NCBI GenBank assembly: GCA_001717545.1
Contig: CP017039.1
Coordinates: 2,418,001 to 2,482,000 of the forward strand
From: Anaerolineaceae bacterium oral taxon 439
GTDB taxonomy: Bacteria; Chloroflexota; Anaerolineae; Anaerolineales; Anaerolineaceae
Reading direction: 5' to 3'
Length of the DNA: 64,000 nt
The position numbers were made by a program, and so were the translations under genes. Below are positions 9,277-19,352 of this stretch, piece after piece (within the stretch, counting starts at the first letter, position 1; every line of letters begins with the position of its first letter). The notes beneath the pieces are model-generated. The model had not been told where the DNA came from. It did no database searches and worked only from the letters and a program-made list of their open reading frames with translations.

Positions 9277-9382
9277 TTTTACGTCCTATCTCGCGCCGTT
9301 TTAACCGGCGCCGGATCGTCAGAATATAACCGCCTCAACTTCAGAGCATAGTTTACCATGCATTACGCTGAGAAACCGCGGA

Positions 9383-10375
9383 TCACGCCGAACGAGCTGC
9401 GCAAGAGATCATCAGCTTCGTCGCCGCGACAACCGCGTCGCGCACGTCCGCCAACCGTCCGGCAATATCCGCCCCGGCCGCGGCGATATGCCCGCCGCCG
9501 CCGAACGAACTCGCGACGCTGGCTACGTTATACCCGGGTTTCGCCCGCCAGGAAACCTTCGTCCGCTCGCCGTCCTCGGATTCCATGAAAACGATCGCAA
9601 CCTTCACCCCGTTCGAGGACAACAGCCGGTTCACGACGTTCGCGTCGTCCCCATCCGGATATTTCGCCGCGACGCGTTCCGAATGCCGGATTGTACTCCA
9701 GATCAGCGGCAGCTCGACGACCGTATTCCGCAGCGCAGCTTCCCAAAGCGCGTTCGCTTCGAGCGAATGAGCCTTGATGACGTCAGCGAATATCTCATAA
9801 AGCTTTCCGCCCTGATCGACGAGCTCCGACGCCAGCCGGAGCGTCTTCGCCGAAACGTTCGACGTGCTGAAACCCTGCGTATCGGTCAACACGCCGGAAA
9901 GGAGGAAATTCGCGCTGATTTCGTCAATCTCCAGCCCCAGAACCGGCATGATTTCCGCCAGAATCTCGCAATTCGACGCCGCTTCCGCGTCAACATAGTT
10001 CAGCGCGCCAAAACCCGGATTCGAATAATGATGATCGATAACGATATCGGGCGTCAGCTCCGGACGTTCGTCAAAAAACGCGCCGCAGCGGTCGCGCGAA
10101 CTGATATCCACGCAGATCGACAAATCAAACGCCTCTTCGGGCGCGCTCCGGACACGCTCCGGCAGATCGCAGCCCGAATTCGTCAACCAGCCCTCCTTCG
10201 GGAGCGGATCGCTGGAGATCAACTGAACCGATTTTCCGGCGTTTAAGAGCGCGCGTCCTAATCCAAAAAGCGATCCCAACGTATCGCCGTCGGGACGTAT
10301 ATGCGAAAAGATCGCGACCCGCGCCGCGTTTTCGATTTTTTCACGAATCTGTTCCAGAATTCTCTGATCGTACAT
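9383..10375 (-). CDS. nrnA: DHH-family bifunctional oligoribonuclease / PAP phosphatase NrnA
   Basis: NrnA degrades short oligoribonucleotides and dephosphorylates 3'-phosphoadenosine 5'-phosphate. The 330-residue protein has SHIRPDGDTLGS at about residues 24-35 (Asp ligands for Mn), SICVDIS, the DHH signature VIDHHYSN near 113, and the DHHA1 domain glycine-rich loop FGGGGHIAAAGADI near the C-terminus. It lies between rbfA and truB, where nrnA sits in many Gram-positive genomes. It is distinct from the larger DHH-CBS-CCA enzyme encoded at 3210-5906. Confidence 0.92.
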   Translation of the reverse strand: MYDQRILEQIREKIENAARVAIFSHIRPDGDTLGSLFGLGRALLNAGKSVQLISSDPLPKEGWLTNSGCDLPERVRSAPEEAFDLSICVDISSRDRCGAFFDERPELTPDIVIDHHYSNPGFGALNYVDAEAASNCEILAEIMPVLGLEIDEISANFLLSGVLTDTQGFSTSNVSAKTLRLASELVDQGGKLYEIFADVIKAHSLEANALWEAALRNTVVELPLIWSTIRHSERVAAKYPDGDDANVVNRLLSSNGVKVAIVFMESEDGERTKVSWRAKPGYNVASVASSFGGGGHIAAAGADIAGRLADVRDAVVAATKLMISCAARSA

Positions 10376-10458
10376 TTTCGTCGACTCTCCTCTATATAAG
10401 ATATATCGATATGTCCATAAACCCTGACGCCGCGGATAAACGCGGCACGATTAACAGA

Positions 10459-10495
10459 CAGATCGCCCGGCGCTGACTTCTCTCCGGGCGATCTG
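10459..10495 (-). terminator. hairpin between rbfA and nrnA, possible weak terminator
   Basis: A perfect 12-bp inverted repeat, CAGATCGCCCGG at 10459-10470 and its complement at 10484-10495, has a 13-base loop. On the minus strand it is followed by TCTGTTAATC, a poor U-tract, so termination would be partial at best. It may instead be an RNA processing site separating the upstream and downstream parts of the nusA operon. Confidence 0.45.
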
Positions 10496-10545
10496 GTATC
10501 CGTTCGCTTCATTCGGAACCATTCTTCCAATTCAGGAAACAGACG

Positions 10546-10965
10546 CTAACCGTTTCCGCCGGCGGTTCCTTCGTCCGGCGAGCCCGCGTCAGTTCCACCA
10601 TCGAGACCCTTTTCGATCCGCTCCCGTTCGAGCGCATGGAACAATTCTTCCATCCGCGCTGCGTTTTCGGGCGTCGGGTCCCAATAGAAGCGCAGCCTCG
10701 GAAACTGGCGCAGATCGACCGACTGCGCCAGCCCGCGCCGAATATACCCCGCCGCGGACGTCAGCGCGGCGAGAACCTCGACGCTCCGCTCCATCCCCTC
10801 AACCGCCGAAACGTAAATCGACGCATATTCCAACTCGCGGTCCACCTTAACGCCGGTCACCATCACGCCGGACAGGCGCGGATCTTCAATTTCGTACAGG
10901 AACATCTCCGCCAGCTCGTCGCGGATCCGATCCTCGATCTTTCGTATTCTGATAGCTGAAGGCAT
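10546..10965 (-). CDS. rbfA: 30S ribosome-binding factor RbfA
   Basis: RbfA assists maturation of the 16S rRNA 5' end in the 30S subunit. The 139-residue protein has the family's N-terminal IRKIEDRIRDELAEML-like helix, IEDPRLSGVMVTGVKVDRELEYASIYVS, and a late PRLRFYWDPTPENAARMEEL. The C-terminal 25 residues are a Gly/Asp-rich tail outside the KH fold. The gene follows infB by 29 bases in the usual order. Confidence 0.95.
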   Translation of the reverse strand: MPSAIRIRKIEDRIRDELAEMFLYEIEDPRLSGVMVTGVKVDRELEYASIYVSAVEGMERSVEVLAALTSAAGYIRRGLAQSVDLRQFPRLRFYWDPTPENAARMEELFHALERERIEKGLDGGTDAGSPDEGTAGGNG

Positions 10966-10994
10966 CCAGCCCTCCTTTCAACCAGCGGGCGCGA

Positions 10995-12779
10995 TCAGGA
11001 ACCGAACCGGTTCAGCGTAAACGCCTCGATCAGGTCGCCCGGCTTGAAATCCTCAAAGCCTTTTATCCCAATCCCGCAGTCTAACCCGCTCTTCACTTCT
11101 TTAACGTCGTCCTTCTCATGCCGCAGCGACGTAATTTCGCCGGTAAAAACCTTCTCGCCTTCGCGGATAACATGCGCCTTCGCTCCGCGGCGCATCTCGC
11201 CTTCCCTGACCCGTGAACCAGCGATCGTCCCGACCTTCGAAATATTGAACGTCATCAGGACCTCCGCCCGACCGACCATCGTCTCGACAAATTCCGGCTC
11301 AAGCATTCCTTTAACCGCCTTTTCGACATCTTCCATCAGGCGGTAAATAACGTTGTAAATTCGGACCGAAACACCTTCGGTTTCGGCGCGCTTCCGGGTC
11401 GCCGGGTCTGCCTGAACGTTGAAACCCAGAACGATCCCATGCGACGCGGCGGCCAGCATGATATCGTTCTCGCTGATATTTCCGGCTTCGGAATGCAGAA
11501 TATTGATCTTAATCTCGCCTTCTTTATTCAGCTCTTCAAGAGAACTGACAATCGGCTCCAGCGAACCATGGACGTCCGTCTTGATCACGAGACAGAGCTC
11601 CTTCGCCTCGCCCGCCCGGAAACGGGCAAACAGCTCTTCAAGCGTCGCTTTCGGCTGATTCGGCGCCAACGCGGCGTCGGCTTTCGCCTGCGCGATCACG
11701 GCGCGGGCTTCCTTCTCCGACGCGTACGTCTGGAAAACGTCGCCGGCGGCCGGAACTTCCGTCAGGCCCATGACCTGAACCGGGGTCGACGGACCGGCTT
11801 TCTGAAGCTTTTTCCCGCGATAATCGAACATGGCCTTGATCCGGCCCATCGATCGCCCCGCGAGAACGACATCGCCCATTTTTAACGTCCCGTTCTGAAC
11901 CAGGAGCGTCGCCATGACGCCCTTCTTCGGATCGACGGACGCTTCGATAACCGTCCCGAAAACCTTTCCTTTCGGGTTGGCGAAAATATTCATGTCTTCC
12001 GCCGTCACCAGAATCGCTTCCAAAAGATCGTCGATCCCCTGCTTCTGTTTCGCGGAAACCGGAACGACGAGCGTATCCCCGTCCCATTCGTCAGGAACCA
12101 ACCCCTGCTCGGAAAGCTGTTTCCTGACCAGATCCGGGTTCGCGTCCGAACGGTCGATCTTATTCAGCGCGACGATGATCGGGACCTGCGCCGCTTTCGC
12201 ATGCGCAATCGCTTCCTTTGTCTGCGGCATGACGCCGTCGTTCGCCGCAACCACCAGAATGACAATATCCGCTCCCTGCGCTCCGCGCGCGCGCATCGCG
12301 CTGAACGCGGCGTGGCCCGGGGTATCCAGGAACGTGATCAGCTTTTTCTTCGTTTCGATCTGATACGCGCCGATATGCTGCGTAATTCCGCCCGCTTCGC
12401 CGACCGCGACGTCGGTATGGCGAATTGCGTCCAGGAGCGACGTCTTGCCATGGTCGACATGTCCCAGGATCGTCACGACCGGCGGACGTTGGATCAATGA
12501 TTTTGGATCCTCCCGGTTGATCAACTGCCGCCAGAGCGGAATATCTCCGACGTTTTCTTCTCTCGTTTCCGCTTCGACCGTCGGCGGAACCGCCTCAAAG
12601 CCCAAATCGTTAGCAACAATCGCCGCCGTATCGAAATCAATCGTCTGATTGATATTCGCCATCACGCCGTTCATCATCAGGATCTTCATCACCTGAATAC
12701 TGTTCGCCTGAAGCAAGGAAGCCAAATCACGAACCGAGATACTGTAAGGGATCTTAATTTTCTTCAATTCTTTTGTCAT
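10995..12779 (-). CDS. infB: translation initiation factor IF-2
   Basis: IF-2 is the GTPase that brings initiator tRNA to the 30S subunit and promotes subunit joining. At 594 residues it is a short form without the long low-complexity N-terminus of enterobacterial IF-2. A single N-terminal IF2_N module (residues 5-65, [21 protein letters not shown]) precedes the G domain with [31 protein letters not shown] and ALNKIDR. Domains II, III and IV follow, ending in the C2 fMet-tRNA-binding part ([14 protein letters not shown]). It sits in the nusA-ylxR-infB-rbfA arrangement. Confidence 0.97.
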   Translation of the reverse strand: MTKELKKIKIPYSISVRDLASLLQANSIQVMKILMMNGVMANINQTIDFDTAAIVANDLGFEAVPPTVEAETREENVGDIPLWRQLINREDPKSLIQRPPVVTILGHVDHGKTSLLDAIRHTDVAVGEAGGITQHIGAYQIETKKKLITFLDTPGHAAFSAMRARGAQGADIVILVVAANDGVMPQTKEAIAHAKAAQVPIIVALNKIDRSDANPDLVRKQLSEQGLVPDEWDGDTLVVPVSAKQKQGIDDLLEAILVTAEDMNIFANPKGKVFGTVIEASVDPKKGVMATLLVQNGTLKMGDVVLAGRSMGRIKAMFDYRGKKLQKAGPSTPVQVMGLTEVPAAGDVFQTYASEKEARAVIAQAKADAALAPNQPKATLEELFARFRAGEAKELCLVIKTDVHGSLEPIVSSLEELNKEGEIKINILHSEAGNISENDIMLAAASHGIVLGFNVQADPATRKRAETEGVSVRIYNVIYRLMEDVEKAVKGMLEPEFVETMVGRAEVLMTFNISKVGTIAGSRVREGEMRRGAKAHVIREGEKVFTGEITSLRHEKDDVKEVKSGLDCGIGIKGFEDFKPGDLIEAFTLNRFGS

Positions 12780-12828
12780 AGGTTCTCTCTCTCTTTCCGT
12801 GTCTTTTCCCTAATGATTAGGCGATTCT

Positions 12829-13137
12829 TTAAGCTCCGGTCGAGCCGTCTTCCGCCGGAAGCTCGTCCATCCATTTTATCAAATTAGCCTGATCCGTTTC
12901 GGTCAGCTCGATCTTCAGGTTCCGCGCTAACGAACCGCGCTGAATCGCCTTTTCCCAACAACTCCGTTTATCATGCAGATACGCGCCGCGTCCCGCTAAC
13001 TTACCGGTCTTATCCAGCTGAACGCCGCCGTCAGTTCGGACGATCCGGATCAGCCCCCGTTTCGCCAGCACCTCGCGGCATCCGACACAGGTTCGCTGCG
13101 GGACATGTTTCGGACGTGGACCCTTTTTCGCGCCCAT
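12829..13137 (-). CDS. ylxR: YlxR-family RNA-binding protein (RnpM)
   Basis: A 102-residue DUF448/YlxR protein. Family members bind RNA; the B. subtilis protein has been reported to bind RNase P RNA and has been named RnpM. The diagnostic CVGCREVLAKRGLIRIVR and GRGAYLHDKRSCWEKAIQRG are present. It lies four bases from nusA and 49 bases before infB, the invariant position of this family, which supports the call strongly. Confidence 0.93.
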   Translation of the reverse strand: MGAKKGPRPKHVPQRTCVGCREVLAKRGLIRIVRTDGGVQLDKTGKLAGRGAYLHDKRSCWEKAIQRGSLARNLKIELTETDQANLIKWMDELPAEDGSTGA

Positions 13138-13140
13138 CGT

Positions 13141-15084
13141 CTACCAGCCCCAGTCCTCGTCCCCGCGGCGGTGTTTCTTGCGGACGACGGTTGAATCGCT
13201 GTCGGGGTCATACTCGATCTCGGTATTCTTCCTCCGGCCCTTCTTCTTCTTTTTACGGTCCGAATCGCCGGACACCTCGCCGAAGTCTTCCGAATAATCG
13301 ATCTCGGACGCAACCGGGATCAGCTTGAACAAGTCGTCGAACGAAACGTCTTCTTCCGGTTCGCTCTCCGCCGCGCTTTCGGACGCAGGAGCCGTAACCG
13401 TCGTTTCCGCGGCCAAATCCTCAGCCGCCTCGCCGCTTTCCGCGGCCGGGGCCGGCTCGTCGGCCTCGCGTTCCGAATCCGCCGCCGGAGCCTCCGGCTC
13501 GGCCGCTTCTTCCTGCACCGGGGCCGGGTTGGCCTCCGCGTTTCGCCGATCCTCAACCAGCCGGACCAGCGACGCGATATCGTCCATAACGCTCGGCGTC
13601 GTACCCTGAAGCTTGAAAATCTCTTCCGGGTCGGCCTTGACGCTCTTATATAAATCCTCGACCGTCTTAAACCCATTGTACCGTAGAACCGAAACGACAA
13701 AGTTCGGCAGCCCGACCTCGCTGACCGGCAGCGCCATCAGCTCGTCGGACGGCTTCCCGGACTGGTACAGCTTCCGCACCGTCTCGCGGACCGTACTTTC
13801 GTTAAAGCCCGCCGTTTTCGCCTTTTCAACGCGATCGACAAAGCGGTTCAGCTTCTCATCCTCTTCAAAGTTCAGCGGATGCCCGTCGGATTTCTTCTGG
13901 AGTATTGCGCGGATTTCGTCCGGCGTCTCTTTTCCCTCGACGAAATATGAATCCCAGGCAAGCATGACGACGCGCTTATCCTGTTCCGGATCGGGAATCG
14001 TATAATCCTCCTGCGCGTCGTAAGCCGCTAAGATATCGGCCGCAGCCTCGCTGACGCTCTTGATATCGATCCGCCAATTTGTCAATTTCGCCGCCAGACG
14101 GGCGTTCTGGCCGTCTTTCCCGATCGCCAGCGACAGCTGGTCATCCGGAACGACGACAGTCGTGTTCCGTCCGCCGCTCAGGTAGACCCCGATCACCTTC
14201 GCCGGAGAAATCGCCTTCGCGATAAACAGCGCCGGATCGGGGTTCCATTCGATCACGTCAATTTTCTCACCACAGAGCTCCTTAACGATCGGCTGAATCC
14301 GCTTCCCCTGCATTCCGACGCAGGCGCCGACCGGGTCGATCCCGGCCTGCGTCGCAGAAACCGCGATTTTAGCGCGGGCCCCCGGTTCGCGCGCGATCGA
14401 ACGAACTTCGACGATGCCATGAAAAATTTCCGGAACGTCGATCTCGAGGAGCCGGTAAAGGAATTTCCGATCGACGCGCGACAGGAGAATCAGCGGACCG
14501 CGCGGAGAATCCTTGACTTCGGTAATGATCGCGCGGATATGCTTATGAAGCTGAATCGACCGTTCTTCGTCGCGGATAACGTCCTTTTTCAGCAGCGTCC
14601 CTTCGGCTTTTTTATCCAGACCAATCGTGTATCCGTCCCGATTGATCGACTGAACGACGCCGGAAACGATCTCGCCGACCTTCTTTTCATAGTAGCCGAT
14701 CTGCTCGGCGCGCTCCGCGTCGCGGAGCCGCTGCTGGATGACCTGGCGCGCGGTCTGCGCCGCGATGCGCCCGAAATCCTCCGGCGTGCTTTCGACGATC
14801 ACGAGATCCCCGTATTCAGCGGCCGGATTAAATTGACGCGCCGTCTCCAGCGAAACTTCGGTCCGATCGTCGACGACGGAATCTACGACTTCTTTTTCAG
14901 CGTAGATCTGAAACTTACCCTCTTCGAGATTCAAGACCGCCTCGACGTGCTGCGCCGCGGAAGCGGTAACCGCTTTCCGATACGCCGATACCATCGCCGA
15001 TTCCAACGCTTTGGTGACAACTTCACGCGAAAGCTGTTTTTCTTCAACCATCTCGTTGAACGCCAGAAAAAAATCAGTCTTCAT
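13141..15084 (-). CDS. nusA: transcription termination/antitermination factor NusA
   Basis: NusA binds RNA polymerase and RNA to modulate pausing, termination and antitermination. I start it at ATG 15084 ([19 protein letters not shown]), the family N-terminus, with GGGAG upstream; a longer open frame exists but its extra 32 residues have no family similarity. Order: N-terminal polymerase-binding domain, S1 domain ([20 protein letters not shown]), two KH domains ([27 protein letters not shown]), a helix-hairpin-helix-like region, then an Ala/Glu/Pro-rich acidic stretch of about 80 residues and a basic Lys/Arg-rich end. The long acidic-basic tail is unusual next to the 350-500-residue forms. 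rimP, which normally precedes nusA, is not here. Confidence 0.95.
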   Translation of the reverse strand: MKTDFFLAFNEMVEEKQLSREVVTKALESAMVSAYRKAVTASAAQHVEAVLNLEEGKFQIYAEKEVVDSVVDDRTEVSLETARQFNPAAEYGDLVIVESTPEDFGRIAAQTARQVIQQRLRDAERAEQIGYYEKKVGEIVSGVVQSINRDGYTIGLDKKAEGTLLKKDVIRDEERSIQLHKHIRAIITEVKDSPRGPLILLSRVDRKFLYRLLEIDVPEIFHGIVEVRSIAREPGARAKIAVSATQAGIDPVGACVGMQGKRIQPIVKELCGEKIDVIEWNPDPALFIAKAISPAKVIGVYLSGGRNTTVVVPDDQLSLAIGKDGQNARLAAKLTNWRIDIKSVSEAAADILAAYDAQEDYTIPDPEQDKRVVMLAWDSYFVEGKETPDEIRAILQKKSDGHPLNFEEDEKLNRFVDRVEKAKTAGFNESTVRETVRKLYQSGKPSDELMALPVSEVGLPNFVVSVLRYNGFKTVEDLYKSVKADPEEIFKLQGTTPSVMDDIASLVRLVEDRRNAEANPAPVQEEAAEPEAPAADSEREADEPAPAAESGEAAEDLAAETTVTAPASESAAESEPEEDVSFDDLFKLIPVASEIDYSEDFGEVSGDSDRKKKKKGRRKNTEIEYDPDSDSTVVRKKHRRGDEDWGW

Positions 15085-15195
15085 TCCAACAAAATCTCCC
15101 AAATAAACCTGACGACGAATAAAAACAGAAGCGGGGCCGCCCCCACTTCCACAAATGCCAAATCTTGGGTTAAAATCCAATCTTCAACAACCACA

Positions 15196-15224
15196 ATTTT
15201 AACATATTCCTCGCGACAACGCAA
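15196..15224 (-). promoter_or_regulatory. promoter of nusA-ylxR-infB-rbfA-nrnA-truB-ribF operon
   Basis: On the minus strand a TTGCGT -35 (15224-15219) and TAAAAT -10 (15201-15196) are separated by exactly 17 bases. Transcription would begin near 15189, giving a leader of about 105 bases before nusA. The divergent dcw promoter lies about 230 bases away; between the two I see no coding sequence or repeat that I can support. Confidence 0.6.
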
Positions 15225-15454
15225 AAAACATGACGCCTTTTTGCGTGAAAATCTCCGGAGCCGCTCAATTCCCAAACGGCAGAGCGAAACCCGGGCTCCG
15301 GTTCTTCTCCTGCGCTGGACTGAATCGCGGCGCCAAAGCAAAAACGGACGGCGAAATTTTAAGAATAAGACATAATCCGCCGTCTGTAAGAAAATACTAC
15401 CCACCGCGCAAGCCGAACGGGGCGCACGGGACTCCCTGAATTCCAATTTTCTAT

Positions 15455-15483
15455 TTGCAATTACCCTGCCAAAACTGTATAAT
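15455..15483 (+). promoter_or_regulatory. promoter of the dcw cluster
   Basis: TTGCAA at 15455-15460 and TATAAT at 15478-15483 are separated by 17 bases, the best sigma-70-type promoter in the window. Transcription should start near 15490, leaving a leader of about 120 bases before mraZ. Confidence 0.8.
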
Positions 15484-15484
15484 A

Positions 15485-15508
15485 TGGGGAAAGTGGGATA
15501 AATTCCCA
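15485..15508 (+). promoter_or_regulatory. possible MraZ-binding repeats
   Basis: Directly after the -10 box come TGGGG (15485) and TGGGA (15494), and then the inverted TCCCA (15504-15508). MraZ represses its own cluster by binding TGGGN repeats in E. coli or AAAGTGGG-like repeats in Mollicutes; AAAGTGGG occurs here at 15490-15497. Spacing is nine rather than ten bases and one repeat is inverted, so the match is partial. Confidence 0.42.
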
Positions 15509-15612
15509 TGATGTGCCAAAGAGGGCGGCGATTTCCCGGAAATCCCACCTTCCGCCGCAATCGAGGAAGCCGGAGTCCGGCTTGATCTGTTTAAAACGAG
15601 GTTGCCGAACAA

Positions 15613-16059
15613 ATGTTCACTGGGTTTTACGAACATACCATCGATAAAAAAGGGCGCACGTCGCTTCCCGCTCGCTACCGGGCGGAATTAGCGCGCGGGG
15701 CTTATATTACCGTTGGAATCGATAAGAACCTCGTCATCTATCCAATCGAATACTTTGAGCGAATCGCGAACGAACTCAGTAAGTTCCCGCTCGCCGATCC
15801 AATCGCGCGGAAATATCGCCGGCGAATCTTCAACAAAGCGGAGCTCATCGAATTCGACGCCAACGGCCGCTTCCTGATCCCCAATTTCCTGCGCGACGAA
15901 TTCCAATTCGGAGACGGCGACAAAATCGTTTTCGCCGGGTCAGACGAGTATATTGAACTCTGGACGACGGAAGCCTGGGAAAAAGCGGAAACCGAAACCT
16001 TCGACGACGAAGAAACGACCGCGCAATTCGCGCAGCTTTTCGATCGTCGTTCAGCGTAA
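15613..16059 (+). CDS. mraZ: cell-division/cell-wall cluster regulator MraZ
   Basis: MraZ is an AbrB-like, ring-forming DNA-binding protein that represses the dcw cluster it heads. The 148-residue length is normal. The two SpoVT/AbrB-like half-domains show YEHTIDKKGRTSLPARYR (DxKGR motif) and FDANGRFLIPNFLR (second DxxGR). It is the first gene behind the cluster promoter and lies 30 bases before rsmH. The candidate operators at the promoter fit autoregulation. Confidence 0.95.
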   Translation: MFTGFYEHTIDKKGRTSLPARYRAELARGAYITVGIDKNLVIYPIEYFERIANELSKFPLADPIARKYRRRIFNKAELIEFDANGRFLIPNFLRDEFQFGDGDKIVFAGSDEYIELWTTEAWEKAETETFDDEETTAQFAQLFDRRSA

Positions 16060-16089
16060 CGAAAAATTATCTTTAAAGAAAGGATCGCC

Positions 16090-17037
16090 ATGATAACCCT
16101 CACGCCGCACTATTCCGTCATGCTCCCCGAAGTCCTCAGCGCGCTATCGCTGAGCGGAGCTTCGCGCTGCCTGGACGGAACGCTCGGCGCCGGCGGGCAT
16201 ACCGAAGCGATCCTTCAGCAGACCGCTCCGAACGGAACCGTCGCCGCTTTCGAGCTCGACCCGAACGCGATCGCGATCGCCAGGGAACGCCTCGCCCCGT
16301 TCGCCGGACGGCTGACAATCTATCACGCGTCCTACGCCGACGCGGTGGATTACCTCGAACCGGAAAGCCTCGACGGCGCGCTCCTCGATTTAGGCGTTTC
16401 TTCGATGCAGCTCGACAACGCGGAGCGCGGGTTCTCCTTCCTGAAAGACGGGCCGCTCGACATGCGTTTCGATCCCGACGGCGGAAGAATCAGCGCCGCC
16501 GAGTTGATCGCGTCCGCCAGCGAGGAAGAGCTCAGCGATATCATCTGGAAATATGGCGAGGAACGAGCCTCGCGCCGAATCGCCGCCGAGATCGTCCGCG
16601 AACGGAAAACGTCCGCATTCGTCACGACGACGCAGTTAGCAGAGTGCGTCGCGCGCGTTTTACCCCGCAATCCCAAAAGCGGGCGTCATCCGGCGACGAC
16701 CGTCTTTCAGGCGCTCCGGATCGCGGTCAACGGCGAACTCGATACCGTCGAGAGCGCGCTTCCGCGGATCGCCGGCCTCCTGAAACCCGGCGGACGATTC
16801 GTCGTACTGACGTTTCATTCCCTCGAAGACCGGATCGTAAAAAACTATTTCCGCCGCGAAAGCGCGGACTGCCTCTGTCCTCCGGAACAGCTGGTTTGCA
16901 GCTGCGGTCACCGCGCGTCGCTGAAACGCGTCCGTATCGGAACGTTCCAGCCCGGGAAAAGCGAACTTTCCGAAAACGTCCGGAGCCGGAGCGCGAAGCT
17001 CCGCGTCGCCGAGAAGCTCCCGAGGGAGGACGCATGA
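16090..17037 (+). CDS. rsmH: 16S rRNA (cytosine(1402)-N(4))-methyltransferase RsmH
   Basis: RsmH (MraW) transfers a methyl group from SAM to N4 of C1402 in 16S rRNA. The 315-residue protein shows the N-terminal HYSVMLPEVL, the SAM-binding GTLGAGGHTEAIL, LLDLGVSSMQLDNAERGFSF, GPLDMRFD, the inserted helical domain, and the C-terminal FHSLEDRIVKNYFR with PRNPKSGRHPATTVFQALRI. A CLCPP...CSCG cysteine patch near the end is also typical. It overlaps ftsL by four bases (ATGA). Confidence 0.96.
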   Translation: MITLTPHYSVMLPEVLSALSLSGASRCLDGTLGAGGHTEAILQQTAPNGTVAAFELDPNAIAIARERLAPFAGRLTIYHASYADAVDYLEPESLDGALLDLGVSSMQLDNAERGFSFLKDGPLDMRFDPDGGRISAAELIASASEEELSDIIWKYGEERASRRIAAEIVRERKTSAFVTTTQLAECVARVLPRNPKSGRHPATTVFQALRIAVNGELDTVESALPRIAGLLKPGGRFVVLTFHSLEDRIVKNYFRRESADCLCPPEQLVCSCGHRASLKRVRIGTFQPGKSELSENVRSRSAKLRVAEKLPREDA

Positions 17038-17507
17038 ACCGGCAGCAGGCCTACCGAACGCCCCCCTGGAAGAAGCAGATGCAAACGCTGATCCGCGTCG
17101 GGGCGGGATTAATTATTCTCTTCGTGATCGCGCTGGTTTACCTGAATTATTCGGCGCGACTCTCCGAAGTCCGGCTCAAGATCCAACAGGCCCACGCCGA
17201 CCGGAATACGCTGATGCGCCAGATCGCGGAATATCAGACGAGAAGGGGCGCGCTGACCTCGTTCGAATCCATGCGCCGGCGCGCGGAGCAATCCGGCTAC
17301 GCCGATATCGATTTTTACGACGATTCACAGTTCGTCTATCTCCCGCTCGACGGATACGACCCGAACGTGGAGCTGATCCGCGCGGATCGGTTTGCGCCGT
17401 CCGCGCCGCCCGTTTCGCTCCTGCGTCCGGAATACACGATCAGCCTGCAAACCTATCTTCGAGAGCGGCTCCTCGAATCGCCGAATAACGCCTGGGGGCT
17501 GCCATGA
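17034..17507 (+). CDS. ftsL: FtsL-like septum protein
   Basis: A 157-residue single-pass membrane protein. A basic cytoplasmic start (about 25 residues) is followed by a transmembrane helix (LIILFVIALVYLNYS, about 28-46) and an extracytoplasmic coiled coil rich in Leu/Arg/Glu heptads (about 47-85). Sequence conservation in FtsL is low, so the assignment rests on topology and on the place between rsmH and ftsI, overlapping both by four bases. FtsL with FtsB/DivIC and FtsQ activates septal peptidoglycan synthesis. The C-terminal 70 residues are longer than in most FtsL proteins. Confidence 0.75.
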   Translation: MNRQQAYRTPPWKKQMQTLIRVGAGLIILFVIALVYLNYSARLSEVRLKIQQAHADRNTLMRQIAEYQTRRGALTSFESMRRRAEQSGYADIDFYDDSQFVYLPLDGYDPNVELIRADRFAPSAPPVSLLRPEYTISLQTYLRERLLESPNNAWGLP

Positions 17508-19318
17508 AGGATTTCGAAAAGCGCTTCCGTTTCTTTAATATTGCCGTCGCCGGGTTGGTTGTCTTCATGATTTTCCACCTGCTGACGATTCAGACGAACG
17601 CGAACGTGCTGACGCTGACCGAAAAGATCCGCGAAGAAACCGAGTATACGACGCTCTCGGTCAACACGGAACGCGGCAATATCTACGACCGCTCCGGCTA
17701 CCTCCTCGCGGGCAACACTGTCGCATATACAATCCTCCTCGACCTGAACTTATCGAACGGGCATGGCGATTTTATTGCCGAATACCTCGCTCCGATTCTT
17801 GACATGGACGAGCAGACAATCCGCAAATACGCCGAAATTCCTTACGTCGAAAAACGCGCGGTTTCGGTTCCGATTAAAAATTTCGCCTCACGGCAGCAAA
17901 TCGACCAGATCGACCAGCGCAAAGCGTTTTTAGCCGAGAAGAAAACGACCTCCCTCAAGTCCAAATCCGGATTCCAGGAGAATCTCGACGCGGTCAGCTA
18001 TCTTCCGAACGTATACCGTTACTATCCGAACGGTTCTCTCGCTTCGAATATTATCGGTTTCTTCCCGTTCCTGAACCCGTCGGCCGGCGCCGCGTACGGA
18101 ATTGAGAGCTATTACGACGAAATCCTCTCGTCCGAGACGATCCATAAAAAATTCGCGCTCGACCCGAATATTCCGGAAGTCCTGCCGTACCTGCCGTCAA
18201 ACGCCGCGATTCACCTGACAATCGACCGCAAGATCCAATCGATCGCAGAGTCGCAGATCGAAGCCACCGTTACACATCAAAAAGCCAAGTCCGGAACGAT
18301 CGTCATTATCGATCCAAAAACCGGCGAGGTCCAGGCAATGGCGACCTGGCCGCGGATCAACCTGAACAATTATTCGGAAACCGCGAACGTCTTCACCCGG
18401 GAAAACCGCTTCAACCCCGCCGTCATGCAGCCGTACGAGGTCGGGTCAGTTTTCAAGGTATTCACCCTGGCGATCGGGCTGGATTCCGGGACGATCCAGC
18501 CGACCGACGTTTACAACGACGTCGGCACGTTCGTCGTCGACGGCCAGACAATTTATAACTGGAACCGGATCGCCTCCGGGCCGCAGTCGATCACCGACTG
18601 CATGGCGCATTCGCTCAATACCTGCATGTCCTGGATCGCGACCGAAGTCGGGAAAGATAAATTCTACGAATATCTTCGCGCCTTTCATCTCGACCGCCCG
18701 ACCGGAATCGAGCTGGCGGACGAGGAATACTATCCGTACGTCGAGCCCGGCGACACCGGCTGGACGAACCTGTCCCTCCCGAATCATTCGTTCGGGCAGG
18801 GGTTAATGACGACGCCGATCCAGATGGTCAAAGCGATCAGCGCTATCGCCAACGATGGGATCATGATGCAGCCGCATATCGTCAAAGCGATCGAATACGA
18901 AGACCATACCGAAATCGTCGAACCGGAAATCGTCGGGAACCCGATCAGCGCCGCGACCGCGCGAAAAGTCACGGAAATTCTGACGAATTCGCTCGAAGGC
19001 GAAGCCGAAACCGCGATGATCCCCGGAATGCATATTGCAGGGAAGACCGGAACCGGCGAGATCGCGATCGAAGGGCAGGGCTACGTCAGCAGCTTGACCA
19101 ACGCCTCGTTCGTCGGCTGGGGGCCGTCGGAAAATCCGCAGTTCGTCGCTTATGCCTGGCTTCAGGAGCCGGCGGGGAATATCTGGGGGTCGGAAGTCGC
19201 CGCGCCGTTATTCGCCGACCTGATGAACGAAGTCCTGCCGTACCTGCGGATCCCGTATGACCGCCAGTACGCGAACGACTTCGCGCTCTTAGCCTGGAGC
19301 GGGGAACCGGCTCCGTAA
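17504..19318 (+). CDS. ftsI: septal peptidoglycan transpeptidase FtsI (class B PBP)
   Basis: Class B penicillin-binding protein that crosslinks septal peptidoglycan with FtsW. One N-terminal transmembrane helix (about 14-30) precedes the dimerisation domain (ERGNIYDRSGYLLA) and the transpeptidase domain. Active-site motifs are SVFK with nucleophile Ser 315, SLN at 370-372, and KTG at 514-516. No PASTA repeats follow, so it is FtsI/Pbp2-like rather than the SpoVD/PBP2x type. 604 residues is normal. It overlaps ftsL by four bases. Confidence 0.95.
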   Translation: MKDFEKRFRFFNIAVAGLVVFMIFHLLTIQTNANVLTLTEKIREETEYTTLSVNTERGNIYDRSGYLLAGNTVAYTILLDLNLSNGHGDFIAEYLAPILDMDEQTIRKYAEIPYVEKRAVSVPIKNFASRQQIDQIDQRKAFLAEKKTTSLKSKSGFQENLDAVSYLPNVYRYYPNGSLASNIIGFFPFLNPSAGAAYGIESYYDEILSSETIHKKFALDPNIPEVLPYLPSNAAIHLTIDRKIQSIAESQIEATVTHQKAKSGTIVIIDPKTGEVQAMATWPRINLNNYSETANVFTRENRFNPAVMQPYEVGSVFKVFTLAIGLDSGTIQPTDVYNDVGTFVVDGQTIYNWNRIASGPQSITDCMAHSLNTCMSWIATEVGKDKFYEYLRAFHLDRPTGIELADEEYYPYVEPGDTGWTNLSLPNHSFGQGLMTTPIQMVKAISAIANDGIMMQPHIVKAIEYEDHTEIVEPEIVGNPISAATARKVTEILTNSLEGEAETAMIPGMHIAGKTGTGEIAIEGQGYVSSLTNASFVGWGPSENPQFVAYAWLQEPAGNIWGSEVAAPLFADLMNEVLPYLRIPYDRQYANDFALLAWSGEPAP

Positions 19319-19352
19319 ATTAAATATAATTCTAAGGAAAGGAGGAGTAAAA

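Noticed and set aside
15081-15560. 159-codon minus-strand frame over the nusA/dcw promoter gap
   Set aside because: Covers both mapped promoters, has no ribosome site and no recognisable domain, so it is chance.
15085-15612. rimP gene expected upstream of nusA
   Set aside because: All frames in the gap were considered; none shows RimP motifs.
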